64,000 bases of DNA from Nocardioides malaquae (lineage in GTDB: Bacteria > Actinomycetota > Actinomycetes > Propionibacteriales > Nocardioidaceae). This document shows positions 36,014 through 45,088 of this stretch, piece after piece. The notes beneath the pieces were generated by a model. The model saw only the letters and a program-made list of their open reading frames with translations. It made no database searches and was not told the DNA's origin. Position 1 is the first letter of the stretch. Every line of letters starts with the position of its first letter. The DNA lies in the NCBI RefSeq assembly GCF_015070385.1, contig NZ_JADCSA010000006.1, positions 1-64,000 of the forward strand, in the 5' to 3' direction. The position numbers and the translations under genes are program-made.

Positions 36014-36031
36014 TGCGTCGACTCAGACGCA
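36014..36031. terminator. Small hairpin between convergent genes
   Basis: TGCGTC and GACGCA pair around a 6-base loop, 25 bases after the luxR stop and overlapping the last codons of the opposing gene. It is weak and may be a shared terminator. Confidence 0.3.
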
Positions 36032-36877
36032 GGAGTTCGCGCTGAAGTCGAAGTTGGTGAAGTAGATGGCTTGGCTGCCATTCGAACTCAACCGCCGGGT
36101 CTCGGTGTTGTAGAAGGTCACCGACAGGGCCTGGATCGGACCGGCGTAGGTCAGGCGGACGTTGCCCCGATTGTCCGTCCCGTTGTCCAGTCCCGTGGAC
36201 GAACTCGTGGTCACGTTCGGCGTCCACGGGGACGCCTGCGTGCCCTGACCCGTCACCCGGCTACCGAGGGAGAAGGAGGTGGGTGCCTGAGAGACGTAGA
36301 CCGCGTCCCGGTACTGACCATTTGTCGAGGTGGCGGGCTGATGGGCGTCGATGTCGGTGATGGTGAAGGACAGGTTCGTCACCGGACGCCCGAAGTCGAA
36401 GGTGATCGTCTGGCGGTCGTTGTGGACGGTCGAAGCGGTCCGCGACGCCGTGGATCCCATCTGCTGCCACATCTCCAGGCCGCGGGCCCCCGTGCCGCCA
36501 ACCGCCCCTGGCGTCACGATCATGTTGCCCTCGGTGGTGAGGTTGCCGGAGCGTTGCATGCTCCCGTGGAAGGTGTTGGTGAAGGTGATCGACAACGGGT
36601 CGAAGACCTGCCCAGCCACCGGCGCGCTCACGGGCATCGCCACGATCTGTCCCACGCCGTTGCCAGGGGTGGCCGGACCCGTCAGGCCGTAGGTCCAGGC
36701 GCCCTGTTCACCCCAGTTGAGCTGATAGCTCGTCGTCAGGCAGCCGCTCGAGGCGTATGCCGGAGCAGCGCTCGCGAGCGCAACCACCGGCACCGACCAG
36801 GCCGAGGCGGCCAGCAGGGTGCGTCGAGTGGGCGACGGCATCGTCGAGGCGGAAGACGTGCTGGGTGTGGACTTCAC
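36023..36877 (-). CDS. Secreted protein with twin-arginine-type leader, unknown function
   Basis: The 284-residue protein has the leader SPTRRTLLAASAWSVPVVAL followed by ASAAPAYA cleavage region, consistent with Tat export. The mature part is beta-rich, Thr/Ser/Asn-rich and contains ITFDFGRPVTNLSFTITDID, which suggests a jelly-roll or Ig-like adhesion/carbohydrate-binding fold. Two Cys residues (just after the signal peptide and at the C-terminus) may form a disulfide. Start at GTG 36877 gives a long n-region; ATG at 36841 would give a shorter one. The 262 bases to the next gene hold no recognised feature. Confidence 0.7.
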   Translation of the reverse strand: MKSTPSTSSASTMPSPTRRTLLAASAWSVPVVALASAAPAYASSGCLTTSYQLNWGEQGAWTYGLTGPATPGNGVGQIVAMPVSAPVAGQVFDPLSITFTNTFHGSMQRSGNLTTEGNMIVTPGAVGGTGARGLEMWQQMGSTASRTASTVHNDRQTITFDFGRPVTNLSFTITDIDAHQPATSTNGQYRDAVYVSQAPTSFSLGSRVTGQGTQASPWTPNVTTSSSTGLDNGTDNRGNVRLTYAGPIQALSVTFYNTETRRLSSNGSQAIYFTNFDFSANSCV

Positions 36878-37139
36878 GGCAAAGGAACCTTCTGGCGAGG
36901 GGGCAACCGGTCAGGGCAGCGCGCCCAGACCGGGCGCATCGCCATGCTCGGTCGACCCCGTCGCGTTGTGGGTCTGTCGGCCGACACCTCATCCCCTGTT
37001 TCATCCTCGGACCACCACTCGATATGGCGCACTGCACATCCGGCAGCGGGAGTCGGGCCTGTGCGTGTTGCTCGCGAAGGCGCAGTCGTGCAGAGACCTC
37101 GCCTTCAGTGCGCCAACGCCCGGCGCGCCGTCACTGCCC

Positions 37140-37814
37140 TCAGCGCAGGGCGTACGTCGCGAGCGAGACACCGACGTAGTGCGCGACGAAGGCCAGGATC
37201 GTGAAGGTGTGGAAGACCTCGTGGAAGCCGAACCACTCGGGGTGCGGGTTCGGCTTCTTGAGCCCGTAGGCGACGGCACCGAGGGTGTAGAGCAGCCCGC
37301 CGGCCAGGACCAGGGCCAGGGTGGTGATCGCCATCGGCGTGGTCAGGCGTTCGGCGCCGTCGATGAAGTCGGGGATGAAGAAGACGGCAGCCCACCCGAG
37401 GGCTAGGTAGATCGGCGTGTAGAGCCACCGCGGGGCGCCGGTCCAGAAGACGCGGAAGAGCACGCCGAGCACGGCGCCGGTCCAGATGCCCGTGAGCAGC
37501 CAGGCGCGGGCGTCGCCGTGCAGCAGCAGCATCGCGAAGGCGGTGTAGGTGCCGGCGATCAGGATGAAGATGTTGGAGTGGTCCAGGCGGCGCAGCAGGG
37601 CCCAGATGGCCGGCTCCCACGTGCCGAGGTGATAGATCGCCGAGACGCCGAAGGTCAGCAGCGCCGAGGCGATGAAGACCGCCGACCCGACCTTCGTGCC
37701 GGCCGAGGGGGACAGCACGATCAGCACGATGCCGGCGGCCACCACCAGCGGGACCGAGCCTGCGTGGAGCCACCCCCGCAGGCGTGGCTTGAGCTCAGCC
37801 ATCTTGTCGGCCAT
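37140..37814 (-). CDS. Hemolysin III family membrane protein
   Basis: This 224-residue protein of the HlyIII/PAQR (YqfA) family has seven predicted helices and the family motifs SAIYHLG near the second helix, HSNIFILIAGTYTAF, and HEVFHTFTILAFVAHY with conserved histidines near the end. Bacterial members are membrane proteins of uncertain role, often tied to lipid homeostasis. The frame stays open to 37892. I chose ATG 37814 because homologues begin shortly before KPRLRGWLHAG. A broken copy lies at 33152. Confidence 0.85.
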   Translation of the reverse strand: MADKMAELKPRLRGWLHAGSVPLVVAAGIVLIVLSPSAGTKVGSAVFIASALLTFGVSAIYHLGTWEPAIWALLRRLDHSNIFILIAGTYTAFAMLLLHGDARAWLLTGIWTGAVLGVLFRVFWTGAPRWLYTPIYLALGWAAVFFIPDFIDGAERLTTPMAITTLALVLAGGLLYTLGAVAYGLKKPNPHPEWFGFHEVFHTFTILAFVAHYVGVSLATYALR

Positions 37815-37936
37815 CACCAGCAGGGCCGCGTCATGATCGAGGAACCGGGTCACGAGGTCATCATCTGCCCGTCGGCGCCGTCGACGAACCACCGGTCTGT
37901 ATGTGGAACGGGCACCACCCCACGGCCCCGCGACTG

Positions 37937-39073
37937 CTACCCGACCGCCTCAACCACCCGCAGGCAGCTGGGGTCGGAGGCCAGCACGTCGCCGGTCACG
38001 GCGTAGGCGTGCGACCGGGAGCCGCCGCACACCTCGGCGAACTCGCACGTGCCGCAGGCACCGTGGAAGCCGGCGGGCTCGCGCAGCGAGCGCAGCACCG
38101 GGCTGGTGGCATAGATCTCCCGGAAGCTCTGCTCGGTCACGTTGCCGCACCTCATCGGCAGGAAGCCCGACGGGTAGACGTCGCCGAGGTGGTCGATGAA
38201 GGCGAACCCGCGACCGGAGTTGACGTCGATCGGGGGCCGCGGCCGCCGTTCCTGACCAGCCCGACCGGCCCGTACGCCCGCAGTCGCGGCGGTCAGCTCG
38301 GCGTGCAGGTCGCCGAGCACGGGGCGGATGCCGCGGGCCCGCTCGATCGCGATCCGGCGGTAGTGCGGCGCCTCGGTCGCCTTGACGGCCACCAGGTCGG
38401 AGACGTCGTGCATCCAGTGCAGGACGTCCTCGGTCTCCCGGGCGTCCAGCGCCTGCAGCGCGCTCCCGCGCCCGGTCGGCACGAGGAAGAAGACGCTCCA
38501 CAGCGAGGCCTCGAGGTCGAGGACGGTCTGCAGGACCTCGGGCAGCTCGAGCACGGTGGCGCGCGTCACCGTCGTGTTGACCTGCAGCCGGAAGCCCGCC
38601 TCGCGCACCCATCGCGCCGCGGTGAGGGTCTCGTCGTAGACCCCGGGCACGCCGCGGAAGGTGTCGTGGGTGGCGGCGTTGGCGCCGTCGAGCGAGAGCG
38701 ACACCGCCTTCGCGCCGGCCTCACGCAGCTCGCCGAGCACGTCGGGCGTGAGCCGCGGCGTGACCGACGGCGACAGCGCGACGTGCAGCCCCAGCGACGT
38801 GCCGTGGCGCACCAGCTCGGGCAGGTCGGGCCGCTCGAAGGGGTCACCGCCGGTGAGCACGACGATCGGGTAGGGCGCGCCGTAGCCGGCGATGTCGTCG
38901 AGCAGCGCCTTGCCCGCCTCGGTGGAGAGCTGCCGCGGGTGGGCGCGGGTCTGGGCGTCGGCACGGCAGTGGCGACACACCAGCGCGCACGCCCGGGTGA
39001 CCTCCCAGATGGCGATCATGGGGCGCTCGCCCACGTCGTGGCGCAGCTGCCGGACGGCCGTTCGCTGGCTCAT
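37937..39073 (-). CDS. Radical SAM/SPASM protein next to hemG/hemY
   Basis: The protein has 378 residues. The radical SAM cluster motif CALVCRHC (Cys29, 33, 36) is followed by the TIM-barrel pattern VVLTGGDPFERPDL. The C-terminal SPASM region has Cys residues in CGNVT, CGTCEFAEVCGG and C-L near the end, suggesting auxiliary Fe-S clusters. It resembles the TIGR04053 group and, more widely, the AhbD/NirJ-like enzymes that modify haem side chains. It overlaps the HemG/HemY-type gene by 4 bases, which makes a tetrapyrrole role likely but unproven. Confidence 0.85.
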   Translation of the reverse strand: MSQRTAVRQLRHDVGERPMIAIWEVTRACALVCRHCRADAQTRAHPRQLSTEAGKALLDDIAGYGAPYPIVVLTGGDPFERPDLPELVRHGTSLGLHVALSPSVTPRLTPDVLGELREAGAKAVSLSLDGANAATHDTFRGVPGVYDETLTAARWVREAGFRLQVNTTVTRATVLELPEVLQTVLDLEASLWSVFFLVPTGRGSALQALDARETEDVLHWMHDVSDLVAVKATEAPHYRRIAIERARGIRPVLGDLHAELTAATAGVRAGRAGQERRPRPPIDVNSGRGFAFIDHLGDVYPSGFLPMRCGNVTEQSFREIYATSPVLRSLREPAGFHGACGTCEFAEVCGGSRSHAYAVTGDVLASDPSCLRVVEAVG

Positions 39074-40434
39074 GGATTCTCCTGACTGATCTGGTCGGCT
39101 GCGGTCGCGCCCGAGCGCACGCACGCGGCCAGGCCGAGGCCGTCGTAGGCCGCGCCGGCCAGCGCGATGCCCGGCGGGAGAGCCGCCCGTGCCGCGGCGA
39201 TCCGTTGCGCGTGGCCCACGGTGAGCTGCGGCAGGGCGCCCGGCCAGCGGCGTACGACCGTCCGCGTGGGCGCAATGTCGAGCCCGGTCAGCTCGCGCAG
39301 GTCGCGCATCAGCGCCGCGACCAGCTGGTCGTCGTCGAGTCCGGCGATCCGGTCGTCGCCGACCCGTCCGGCCGACAGGCGCAGCCACTGCTCGCGGTCG
39401 TCGGCCAGGTGCGGCCACTTCGCGCTCGAGAAGGTGGCGGCCTTGAGCAGCCGCCCAGACCCGGAGCCCACCATCAGCCCGGTGCCGTGCAGGTGGCGGC
39501 GGGCGGCACCGGCCGGCACGGCGACCAGCACGGTGACGACGTCGGCCGTCTCCACCGCGGTGAGCGGTCCGTACGCTCCGGGCGCGACCCCGCCGAGCAG
39601 CGTCGCGGCCGCGTCGGCGGGCACCGCCACGACCACGGCGTCGGCGGCGAGCGTGCCGGGTCCGTCGGTGTGCAGGAGGTGGCCCCCGCCTGCCGTCGGC
39701 TCGATGCCGGTCACCCGGCAGCCGGTGCGCACTTCCAGCCCCGGGGTCGCGAGCAGGGCGTCGGCCACCGCCCCCAGGCCCTGCCGCCAGGTGGCGAACT
39801 GCACCGCCGCGCCCTTCGCACGCTTGCGCAGCAGGGACCTCCCGCTGCTCGCACTCGGCACCAGCATCGGCGCACACGCGCGCAGGCTGAGCCGGCTGAC
39901 GTCACCGGCGTGCAGGGTGCCCAGCAGCGGGTCGACGAAGGTGTCGCTGATGGCGCGACCGAAGCGGCTCGTCACGAAGTCGCCGACCGAGACGTCCGCG
40001 TCCGGGGAGAGTGGAGTCGTGCGACGCGACGCGACCGGCTCCAGACCGGCCCGCACCAGCTGGGGCAGCGTGAGGGTGCGGCTGGTCAGCACGGGCGCCA
40101 GGCGCGAGGGTCCGGCCGGTCCGACCCCGGCCGGCAGCGGCCGCAGACCGCGACGGGTCGCCAGCCGGCTGCTGCCCGGCGTGGCCGTCACCACCGAGTC
40201 GGTGAGGCCCAGCTCGTCGACGAGCGCCGCCACGCCGGGCGCGGAGAGGTGGAGGGACTCGGCGCCGAGGTCGAGCCAGACCCCCTCTGCGACCTCACGG
40301 CTCTCGATCTGGCCGCCCACCCGCGCCGAGGCCTCGAGGAGGGTCACGCCGAAGCCTCGCTGACGCAGGCGCCGGGCAGCCACGAGCCCCGAGATGCCGG
40401 CGCCAACCACCACGGTCGATCTCTGGGTCGCCAT
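39070..40434 (-). CDS. hemG: Protoporphyrinogen/coproporphyrinogen III oxidase (HemG/HemY-type)
   Basis: This 454-residue FAD amine-oxidase-fold enzyme has dinucleotide motif VVVGAGISGLVAARRL at the N-terminus, GGQIES, WLDLGAESLHL, and the C-terminal GIALAGAAYDGLGLAACVRSG. In actinobacteria this flavoenzyme oxidises coproporphyrinogen III to coproporphyrin III in the coproporphyrin-dependent haem route. First gene of a two-gene unit with the radical SAM gene. hemQ, hemE and hemH are not in the window. Confidence 0.88.
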   Translation of the reverse strand: MATQRSTVVVGAGISGLVAARRLRQRGFGVTLLEASARVGGQIESREVAEGVWLDLGAESLHLSAPGVAALVDELGLTDSVVTATPGSSRLATRRGLRPLPAGVGPAGPSRLAPVLTSRTLTLPQLVRAGLEPVASRRTTPLSPDADVSVGDFVTSRFGRAISDTFVDPLLGTLHAGDVSRLSLRACAPMLVPSASSGRSLLRKRAKGAAVQFATWRQGLGAVADALLATPGLEVRTGCRVTGIEPTAGGGHLLHTDGPGTLAADAVVVAVPADAAATLLGGVAPGAYGPLTAVETADVVTVLVAVPAGAARRHLHGTGLMVGSGSGRLLKAATFSSAKWPHLADDREQWLRLSAGRVGDDRIAGLDDDQLVAALMRDLRELTGLDIAPTRTVVRRWPGALPQLTVGHAQRIAAARAALPPGIALAGAAYDGLGLAACVRSGATAADQISQENP

Positions 40435-40520
40435 GGCGCGATCGTATGAACGATTTGCCAAGGCTGACACCGTGAAAAATCCAGGTGTGAGGCGGATCGC
40501 AGCTCCCGTGCCGACCCCCC

Positions 40521-41570
40521 TCAGCGGGGATAGCCACCCTCCGGCGCCACCATCTCCGCCCGCACCCCCAACAACCGGATCGGACGGTCGTCCTCCAGCT
40601 TCGCGAGCAGGCCCAGAGCAGTCGCGGCGATGACCTCCACCTCCCACGTGGGCTCGGCCAGCTTGCGCGAGCGGTTGACGGTGAAGAACGGCGCGAACCG
40701 CACCTTCAGGTGCACCCGCTGGCAGGGCCGACCCTCGGCGCGGATGTCGGCGACCACCTGCTCGGCGAGGGCCTGCACGGCCGCCTCGACCTGGGCGTAC
40801 GTCGTGAGGTCCTGCTGGTAGGTCGTCTCGCGGCCGTGGGCCCGCGGCACCCACGGGGTGTCGTCCACGACCGCGCTGCCGCCGCCGCGCCCCAGCTCGC
40901 CCAGCCACGGGCCGGTGCGCGGTCCGAACTCTGCTGCCAGCAGCGCCTCGTCGGCCTCGGCCAGGTCGGTGACCGTGCGGATGTCGAGCCCCTCGAGCCG
41001 CTGGGAGATCCGGCTGCCGACGCCCCACAGGTCGCGCACCGGACGCGACCCCATGACCTCGGGCCAGGTGGCGGCGGTCAGCCGGAAGAGGCCGCGCGGC
41101 TTGCCGAACTCGGTCGCCGTCTTCGCCCGCACCCGGGTGTCGCCGATGCCGACCGTGCAGTGCAGTCCGGTCGCCGCCAGCACGTCGGCCTGGATCTGCC
41201 GCGCCACCGCCTCCGGGTCACCGGTCTCGACGCCGACGAACGCCTCGTCCCAGCCGAGCACCTCCACCACCACCCCGGGCACCGAGCGCAACGTCTCCAT
41301 CACGACCGCCGACACCGCGTCGTACGCCTCCTTGTCGACCGGCAGCACCACGGCGTCGGGGCAGCGCTTCGCGGCCGTACGCAACGGCATGCCCGAGCGC
41401 ACCCCGAAGGCCCGCGCCTCGTAGGAGGCCGTCGAGACGACGCCGCGCTCGGTCGGGTCGCCGCGCCCGCCCACGACCAGCGGGATCCCCGCCAGCTCGG
41501 GGCGCCGCAGCACCTCCACCGCCGCGATGAACTGGTCCATGTCGACGTGCAGCACCCACCACGGCGTCAC
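40521..41570 (-). CDS. dinB: DNA polymerase IV, DinB2-like, without aromatic steric gate
   Basis: The 349-residue Y-family translesion polymerase has metal-binding residues Asp10 and Asp12 in HVDMDQF, and Asp108-Glu109 in GWDEAF. The usual serine before the acidic pair is replaced (LGWDE), as in mycobacterial DinB2. The position equal to Phe13 of E. coli DinB is Ile15, so the steric gate against ribonucleotides lacks its aromatic ring. M. smegmatis DinB2 has Leu there and is known to insert ribonucleotides. The sequence has no beta-clamp motif that I can confirm. Confidence 0.9.
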   Translation of the reverse strand: MTPWWVLHVDMDQFIAAVEVLRRPELAGIPLVVGGRGDPTERGVVSTASYEARAFGVRSGMPLRTAAKRCPDAVVLPVDKEAYDAVSAVVMETLRSVPGVVVEVLGWDEAFVGVETGDPEAVARQIQADVLAATGLHCTVGIGDTRVRAKTATEFGKPRGLFRLTAATWPEVMGSRPVRDLWGVGSRISQRLEGLDIRTVTDLAEADEALLAAEFGPRTGPWLGELGRGGGSAVVDDTPWVPRAHGRETTYQQDLTTYAQVEAAVQALAEQVVADIRAEGRPCQRVHLKVRFAPFFTVNRSRKLAEPTWEVEVIAATALGLLAKLEDDRPIRLLGVRAEMVAPEGGYPR

Positions 41571-41596
41571 GCCTGCCTCTGCGTCGGGGGCTCCGG

Positions 41597-43168
41597 TCAG
41601 CGCGGGATCTCCGACGAGCTGTAGAGCAGGTAGCCGTTGAACTGCCCGGCTCCGATCGCCCTCGCGGGAGCGTTGTATTCACCCGAGTTCATCTCCTGGG
41701 GCAGCAGGCCCTCGTCAGCCCCCGGTCCGGTGATCGGTCGCAGGCCCACCTGGCCCCGGTTGTTGTCGCCCCATGAGTAGACGTATCCCTCCTCGTCGAG
41801 CAGGTAGGAGGTGTGTCCCTTGCCGACCAGGTCGAGCACCGAGGAGAAGAGACCGTCGGGCCCGGGCACCGCGTCGGGTGTGGTCGGGCTGCCGCCGGTG
41901 TCGCGACCGGAGTCGTGGTGGCGTCCGGAGCCGAAGCCGTGGAGCGTCCCGGTGACGAAGAAGCCGGCCGACTGGCTGGCGCCGATCTTGGTCACGCCGG
42001 TGGCGATGCCTGCGGGCGTGTTGGTCGAGGGCGCCACGTTGGGGATCTCCCCCTGGTTGCTGCCACCCCAGCCATACATCGTGCCGTCCTCGCCGAGGGC
42101 GTAGGCGGTGACCTGGCCGGCGTCGATCTCCACGATGTCGTCGAGACCCGCCACCTTGACCGGGCGCGGCGTCTCGGCGCCGGTCGTGCCGTTGCCGCGC
42201 TGACCGACGCCACCGGCACCCCAGGCGTAGACCTCGCCCTCGTCGGTCAGGGCGTAGGCGGAGCGCCCGCCCGCCGCGATCTGGACGATCGTGGGGGGCA
42301 GGGAGACCGGCACCGGCTTCGTGGCGACCGTGCCGAAGCCGGACCGCCGGTTGCCGAGCTCGCCGTAGCGGCCCGAGCCCCATGCCCAGACCCTGCCGTC
42401 GGCCGTCAGGGCGTAGGCCGTCTCCGTGCCGGCGGCCAGGGCCGTCACGCCGCTGACCTCGTGGACCCGGACGGGGTAGTGCCGGTTCTTCGTGTGGCCG
42501 ACACCGAGTTGGTAGGAGGAGTTGAGGCCCCACGCCCAGACGCTGCCGTCGTTGCAGAGGGCGTAGGTGGAGGAGCGCGCCCCGGTGATTGCGGTGAGGC
42601 CGCTGATCCACCGGTTCGTGGTGGGGCTGGTCGTCCAGGCGGGGCTCGTGGTGCCGAGTTGGCCGTGGGTGTTGTCGCCCCACGCCTTCAGCGAGTAGCC
42701 CTGGCCGGTGCAGAACCGCGGGTTGGCGTAGGTGACCTTGACCTCACGGAACTTCCTCGAGCGCGGGATGCGCACCTTCGCGACGTTGACGGTGGGCACC
42801 ACGCGCTGCTCGTACTTGCGGAACGTGTTGGCCTTGATCCGGTAGACGCCCGGCTTGACCTTCGGCCACCAACGGGTCGCCTTGATCACCTTGCGAAACT
42901 TCTTGCCGTTCTGCCGGGGGCCGGTGACGGTGACCCGCACCTGCTTGCGCATGGCCTTGGGCTTCAGGACCCGCACGCGCAGGCCCTTCCTCGCCGCGGC
43001 CCGGGCCGAGGGCGAGGCCTCGGCCACCGCGACCTCGGCGGCACCCGCCGGAGCCGGCGCGGCCGAGGAGGCGGTCGCGAGGCCGGAGAGGCCGAAGCCT
43101 GACAGGCCGAGTGCGCCCGCGGTGAGCAGTGTGGTCAGCAGTGCGGCAGGCCGCCGTGACTCCAACAT
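41597..43168 (-). CDS. Secreted RCC1-repeat protein
   Basis: The 523-residue protein has a signal peptide (about 1-37, Ala-rich end) and a basic Lys/Arg-rich domain (about 60-150). Six to seven RCC1-type blades follow, each with the pattern VWAWGxNxxxQLG (for example VWAWGLNSSYQLG, VYAWGAGGVGQRG, VYSWGDNNRGQVG). A seven-bladed propeller is expected. Such proteins are common in Nocardioidaceae; a binding or structural role outside the cell is likely, but no ligand can be named. Confidence 0.88.
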   Translation of the reverse strand: MLESRRPAALLTTLLTAGALGLSGFGLSGLATASSAAPAPAGAAEVAVAEASPSARAAARKGLRVRVLKPKAMRKQVRVTVTGPRQNGKKFRKVIKATRWWPKVKPGVYRIKANTFRKYEQRVVPTVNVAKVRIPRSRKFREVKVTYANPRFCTGQGYSLKAWGDNTHGQLGTTSPAWTTSPTTNRWISGLTAITGARSSTYALCNDGSVWAWGLNSSYQLGVGHTKNRHYPVRVHEVSGVTALAAGTETAYALTADGRVWAWGSGRYGELGNRRSGFGTVATKPVPVSLPPTIVQIAAGGRSAYALTDEGEVYAWGAGGVGQRGNGTTGAETPRPVKVAGLDDIVEIDAGQVTAYALGEDGTMYGWGGSNQGEIPNVAPSTNTPAGIATGVTKIGASQSAGFFVTGTLHGFGSGRHHDSGRDTGGSPTTPDAVPGPDGLFSSVLDLVGKGHTSYLLDEEGYVYSWGDNNRGQVGLRPITGPGADEGLLPQEMNSGEYNAPARAIGAGQFNGYLLYSSSEIPR

Positions 43169-43276
43169 CGTCGAACCCCCAGTGACGTCGGCGTCACCAT
43201 GGCGCCGGACCCACCCAGCATCCTCCCCGGGTGGGTGGCGGTCAATGACCCGCCGCGAAGTTGTGCACGAGGTCGC

Positions 43277-45043
43277 TCAGAGCTTCCGCTTCAACCCCGC
43301 GTGGGTCTCCTCGTAGCCGAGTCGCAGGTAGAAGGCGCGCGCCCGGTCGCGGGCCAGGTCGGTGGTGAGCTGCGCCAGCGTCGCGCCGCGCGCGGCCCCG
43401 TGACCGTGCGCCCACCCGAGCATCGCCGCGCCCAGACCACGCCCCCGCAGCGCCGACGCGACGCGTACGCCCTCGACCTGCATCCGGGTGGCCCCGCCAC
43501 GCGAGAGCCCGGGCAGGATCGTCAGCTGCATCGTGCCGACGATGCGGTCCTCGGCGTCGACGACAGCGGCGAGGTAGTGGGAGGTGTCCCGCGCGACCGC
43601 GTCGAAGGCCGTCTCGTAGCGCACCAGCTCTGCGCCCTCGCGGGTGGCGCCGATCGGGTCGTCGGCGAGCAGCGCGACCAGGGCCGGTACGTCCTCGCGT
43701 TGCGCGCGGCGTACGCGGAAGACCTCGTCGGCGACCCGCAGCCGTCCGCCGGCGGAGACCTGGGCGTGGGCGCAGACGTGGGCGACCAGCGCGTCCAGCC
43801 AGCCGCCGACATTGCGGCGCGCCAGCTCGGTGTCGGGGTAGCGGCAGCGCAGGTGCAGCCCGGTCTCGTCGAGCACGAACCAGAGCATCACCCCGTCGGT
43901 GAGCACCTCCGCGCCGACGTACTGCGCCTCCAGGCCTGCCGCATCGACCCGCACCGGCAGGCGCCGCAGGTCGAGCCACGAGATGGCGAACATGCCCGGC
44001 GCGTCGGGCATCCCGCCCCACGGCGCGAGCACGTCTGCCAGCGGCCACGACCCCAGCTCGACGGCTTCCTTCACCGCAGCCGAGCTGGCCCGCGGCTCGG
44101 GGTCGTCACAGACCAGCACCGAGTTGGTGATGAACCACCCGACCGAGTCGTGCCAGGTCGGCTCGTAGCGGCTGTGCACCGGGAAGAGCGCCCGCAGCGG
44201 CTGCCCAGCCAGGGTGCGGGTCACCTCCGTCATCGACGAGACCACCAGCGCCAGCGTCGAGACGCCCCGCTCCCGGGCCTCGGCCGAGAAGGCAGCCAGG
44301 TCGTCGACGTCGAGCACGTCGCGCACCTCGACCCGCTCGCGCTGCAGCGTCGTCACCTCGCCCAACGGCATCGGGAAGCGCGGCATCACGCCGCCGCCGT
44401 CGGTGATGACCTGCGCCCACCGCTCCCGTACGTCCGCAGGTGCCGCCTCCCGCTGCTCCAGCGCCGCGGTGTGCTCGGCGAACGCCGGTGCGGGCGCGAA
44501 GTGGGGCGTCTCGCCGCGGCGTACGGCAGCGAGCGCGGAGAGCAGGTCGCGGGCGATCACCAGCATCGACCACATGTCGGTGTGGGCGTGGTCAGCGCCC
44601 ACGACGACGGTCGGGCCGTCCGCGGTGGTGAGCAGGCAGAGCCGGTGGGAGGGAGTGGCGTAGGGCGCGCAGGCGTCGTCGAGCACGTCGCGCAACGCCG
44701 CATTGACCGCCTGCCCGGGCCAGATCGGGTGCTCGGTCCACCCACCCGGGCCGACCTCGACCTCGTGCAGCCGAGGCCCGTCGGAGCCGGGGGTGAAGAC
44801 GGTGCGCAGGGTGCCGTGGCGCTGCACCACGGCCAGCCACGCGGTCGCCAGGTCGTCGGGCTCGACGGCGTGGGGCAGCCGGAAGGAGAGCGCCATCCAC
44901 GACCCGGCGCGGTCGCCGGCGCCGACGTGACGGGCCTGGTCGAAGGAGACGGGCAGCTCGCCTCCGGGCGGGCCGACGGTGACGTCGTAGCCGAGGAGCC
45001 GACCGAACGGCAGGCGGAGATGCGCAACGTTGGTCAGCCGCAT
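43277..45043 (-). CDS. Condensation-domain protein fused to GNAT acetyltransferase
   Basis: The protein has 588 residues. Residues about 20-430 follow a condensation/acyltransferase fold as in NRPS C domains and PapA-type enzymes, with DHAHTDMWSM at 151-160. The catalytic His152 and Asp156 of HHxxxD are kept, and the first His is Asp. Residues about 430-588 form a GNAT domain (VEGVRVASALRGRGLGAAMLGWA...). No carrier protein or NRPS lies nearby. Start ATG 45043 precedes a clean N-terminus; the divergent hydrolase starts 45 bases away, so the two may share a control region. Confidence 0.85.
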   Translation of the reverse strand: MRLTNVAHLRLPFGRLLGYDVTVGPPGGELPVSFDQARHVGAGDRAGSWMALSFRLPHAVEPDDLATAWLAVVQRHGTLRTVFTPGSDGPRLHEVEVGPGGWTEHPIWPGQAVNAALRDVLDDACAPYATPSHRLCLLTTADGPTVVVGADHAHTDMWSMLVIARDLLSALAAVRRGETPHFAPAPAFAEHTAALEQREAAPADVRERWAQVITDGGGVMPRFPMPLGEVTTLQRERVEVRDVLDVDDLAAFSAEARERGVSTLALVVSSMTEVTRTLAGQPLRALFPVHSRYEPTWHDSVGWFITNSVLVCDDPEPRASSAAVKEAVELGSWPLADVLAPWGGMPDAPGMFAISWLDLRRLPVRVDAAGLEAQYVGAEVLTDGVMLWFVLDETGLHLRCRYPDTELARRNVGGWLDALVAHVCAHAQVSAGGRLRVADEVFRVRRAQREDVPALVALLADDPIGATREGAELVRYETAFDAVARDTSHYLAAVVDAEDRIVGTMQLTILPGLSRGGATRMQVEGVRVASALRGRGLGAAMLGWAHGHGAARGATLAQLTTDLARDRARAFYLRLGYEETHAGLKRKL

Positions 45044-45088
45044 GGCGTTAGCGTAGGCGCCCCCACCCCGCAGGCAGGAGGCAATCGC

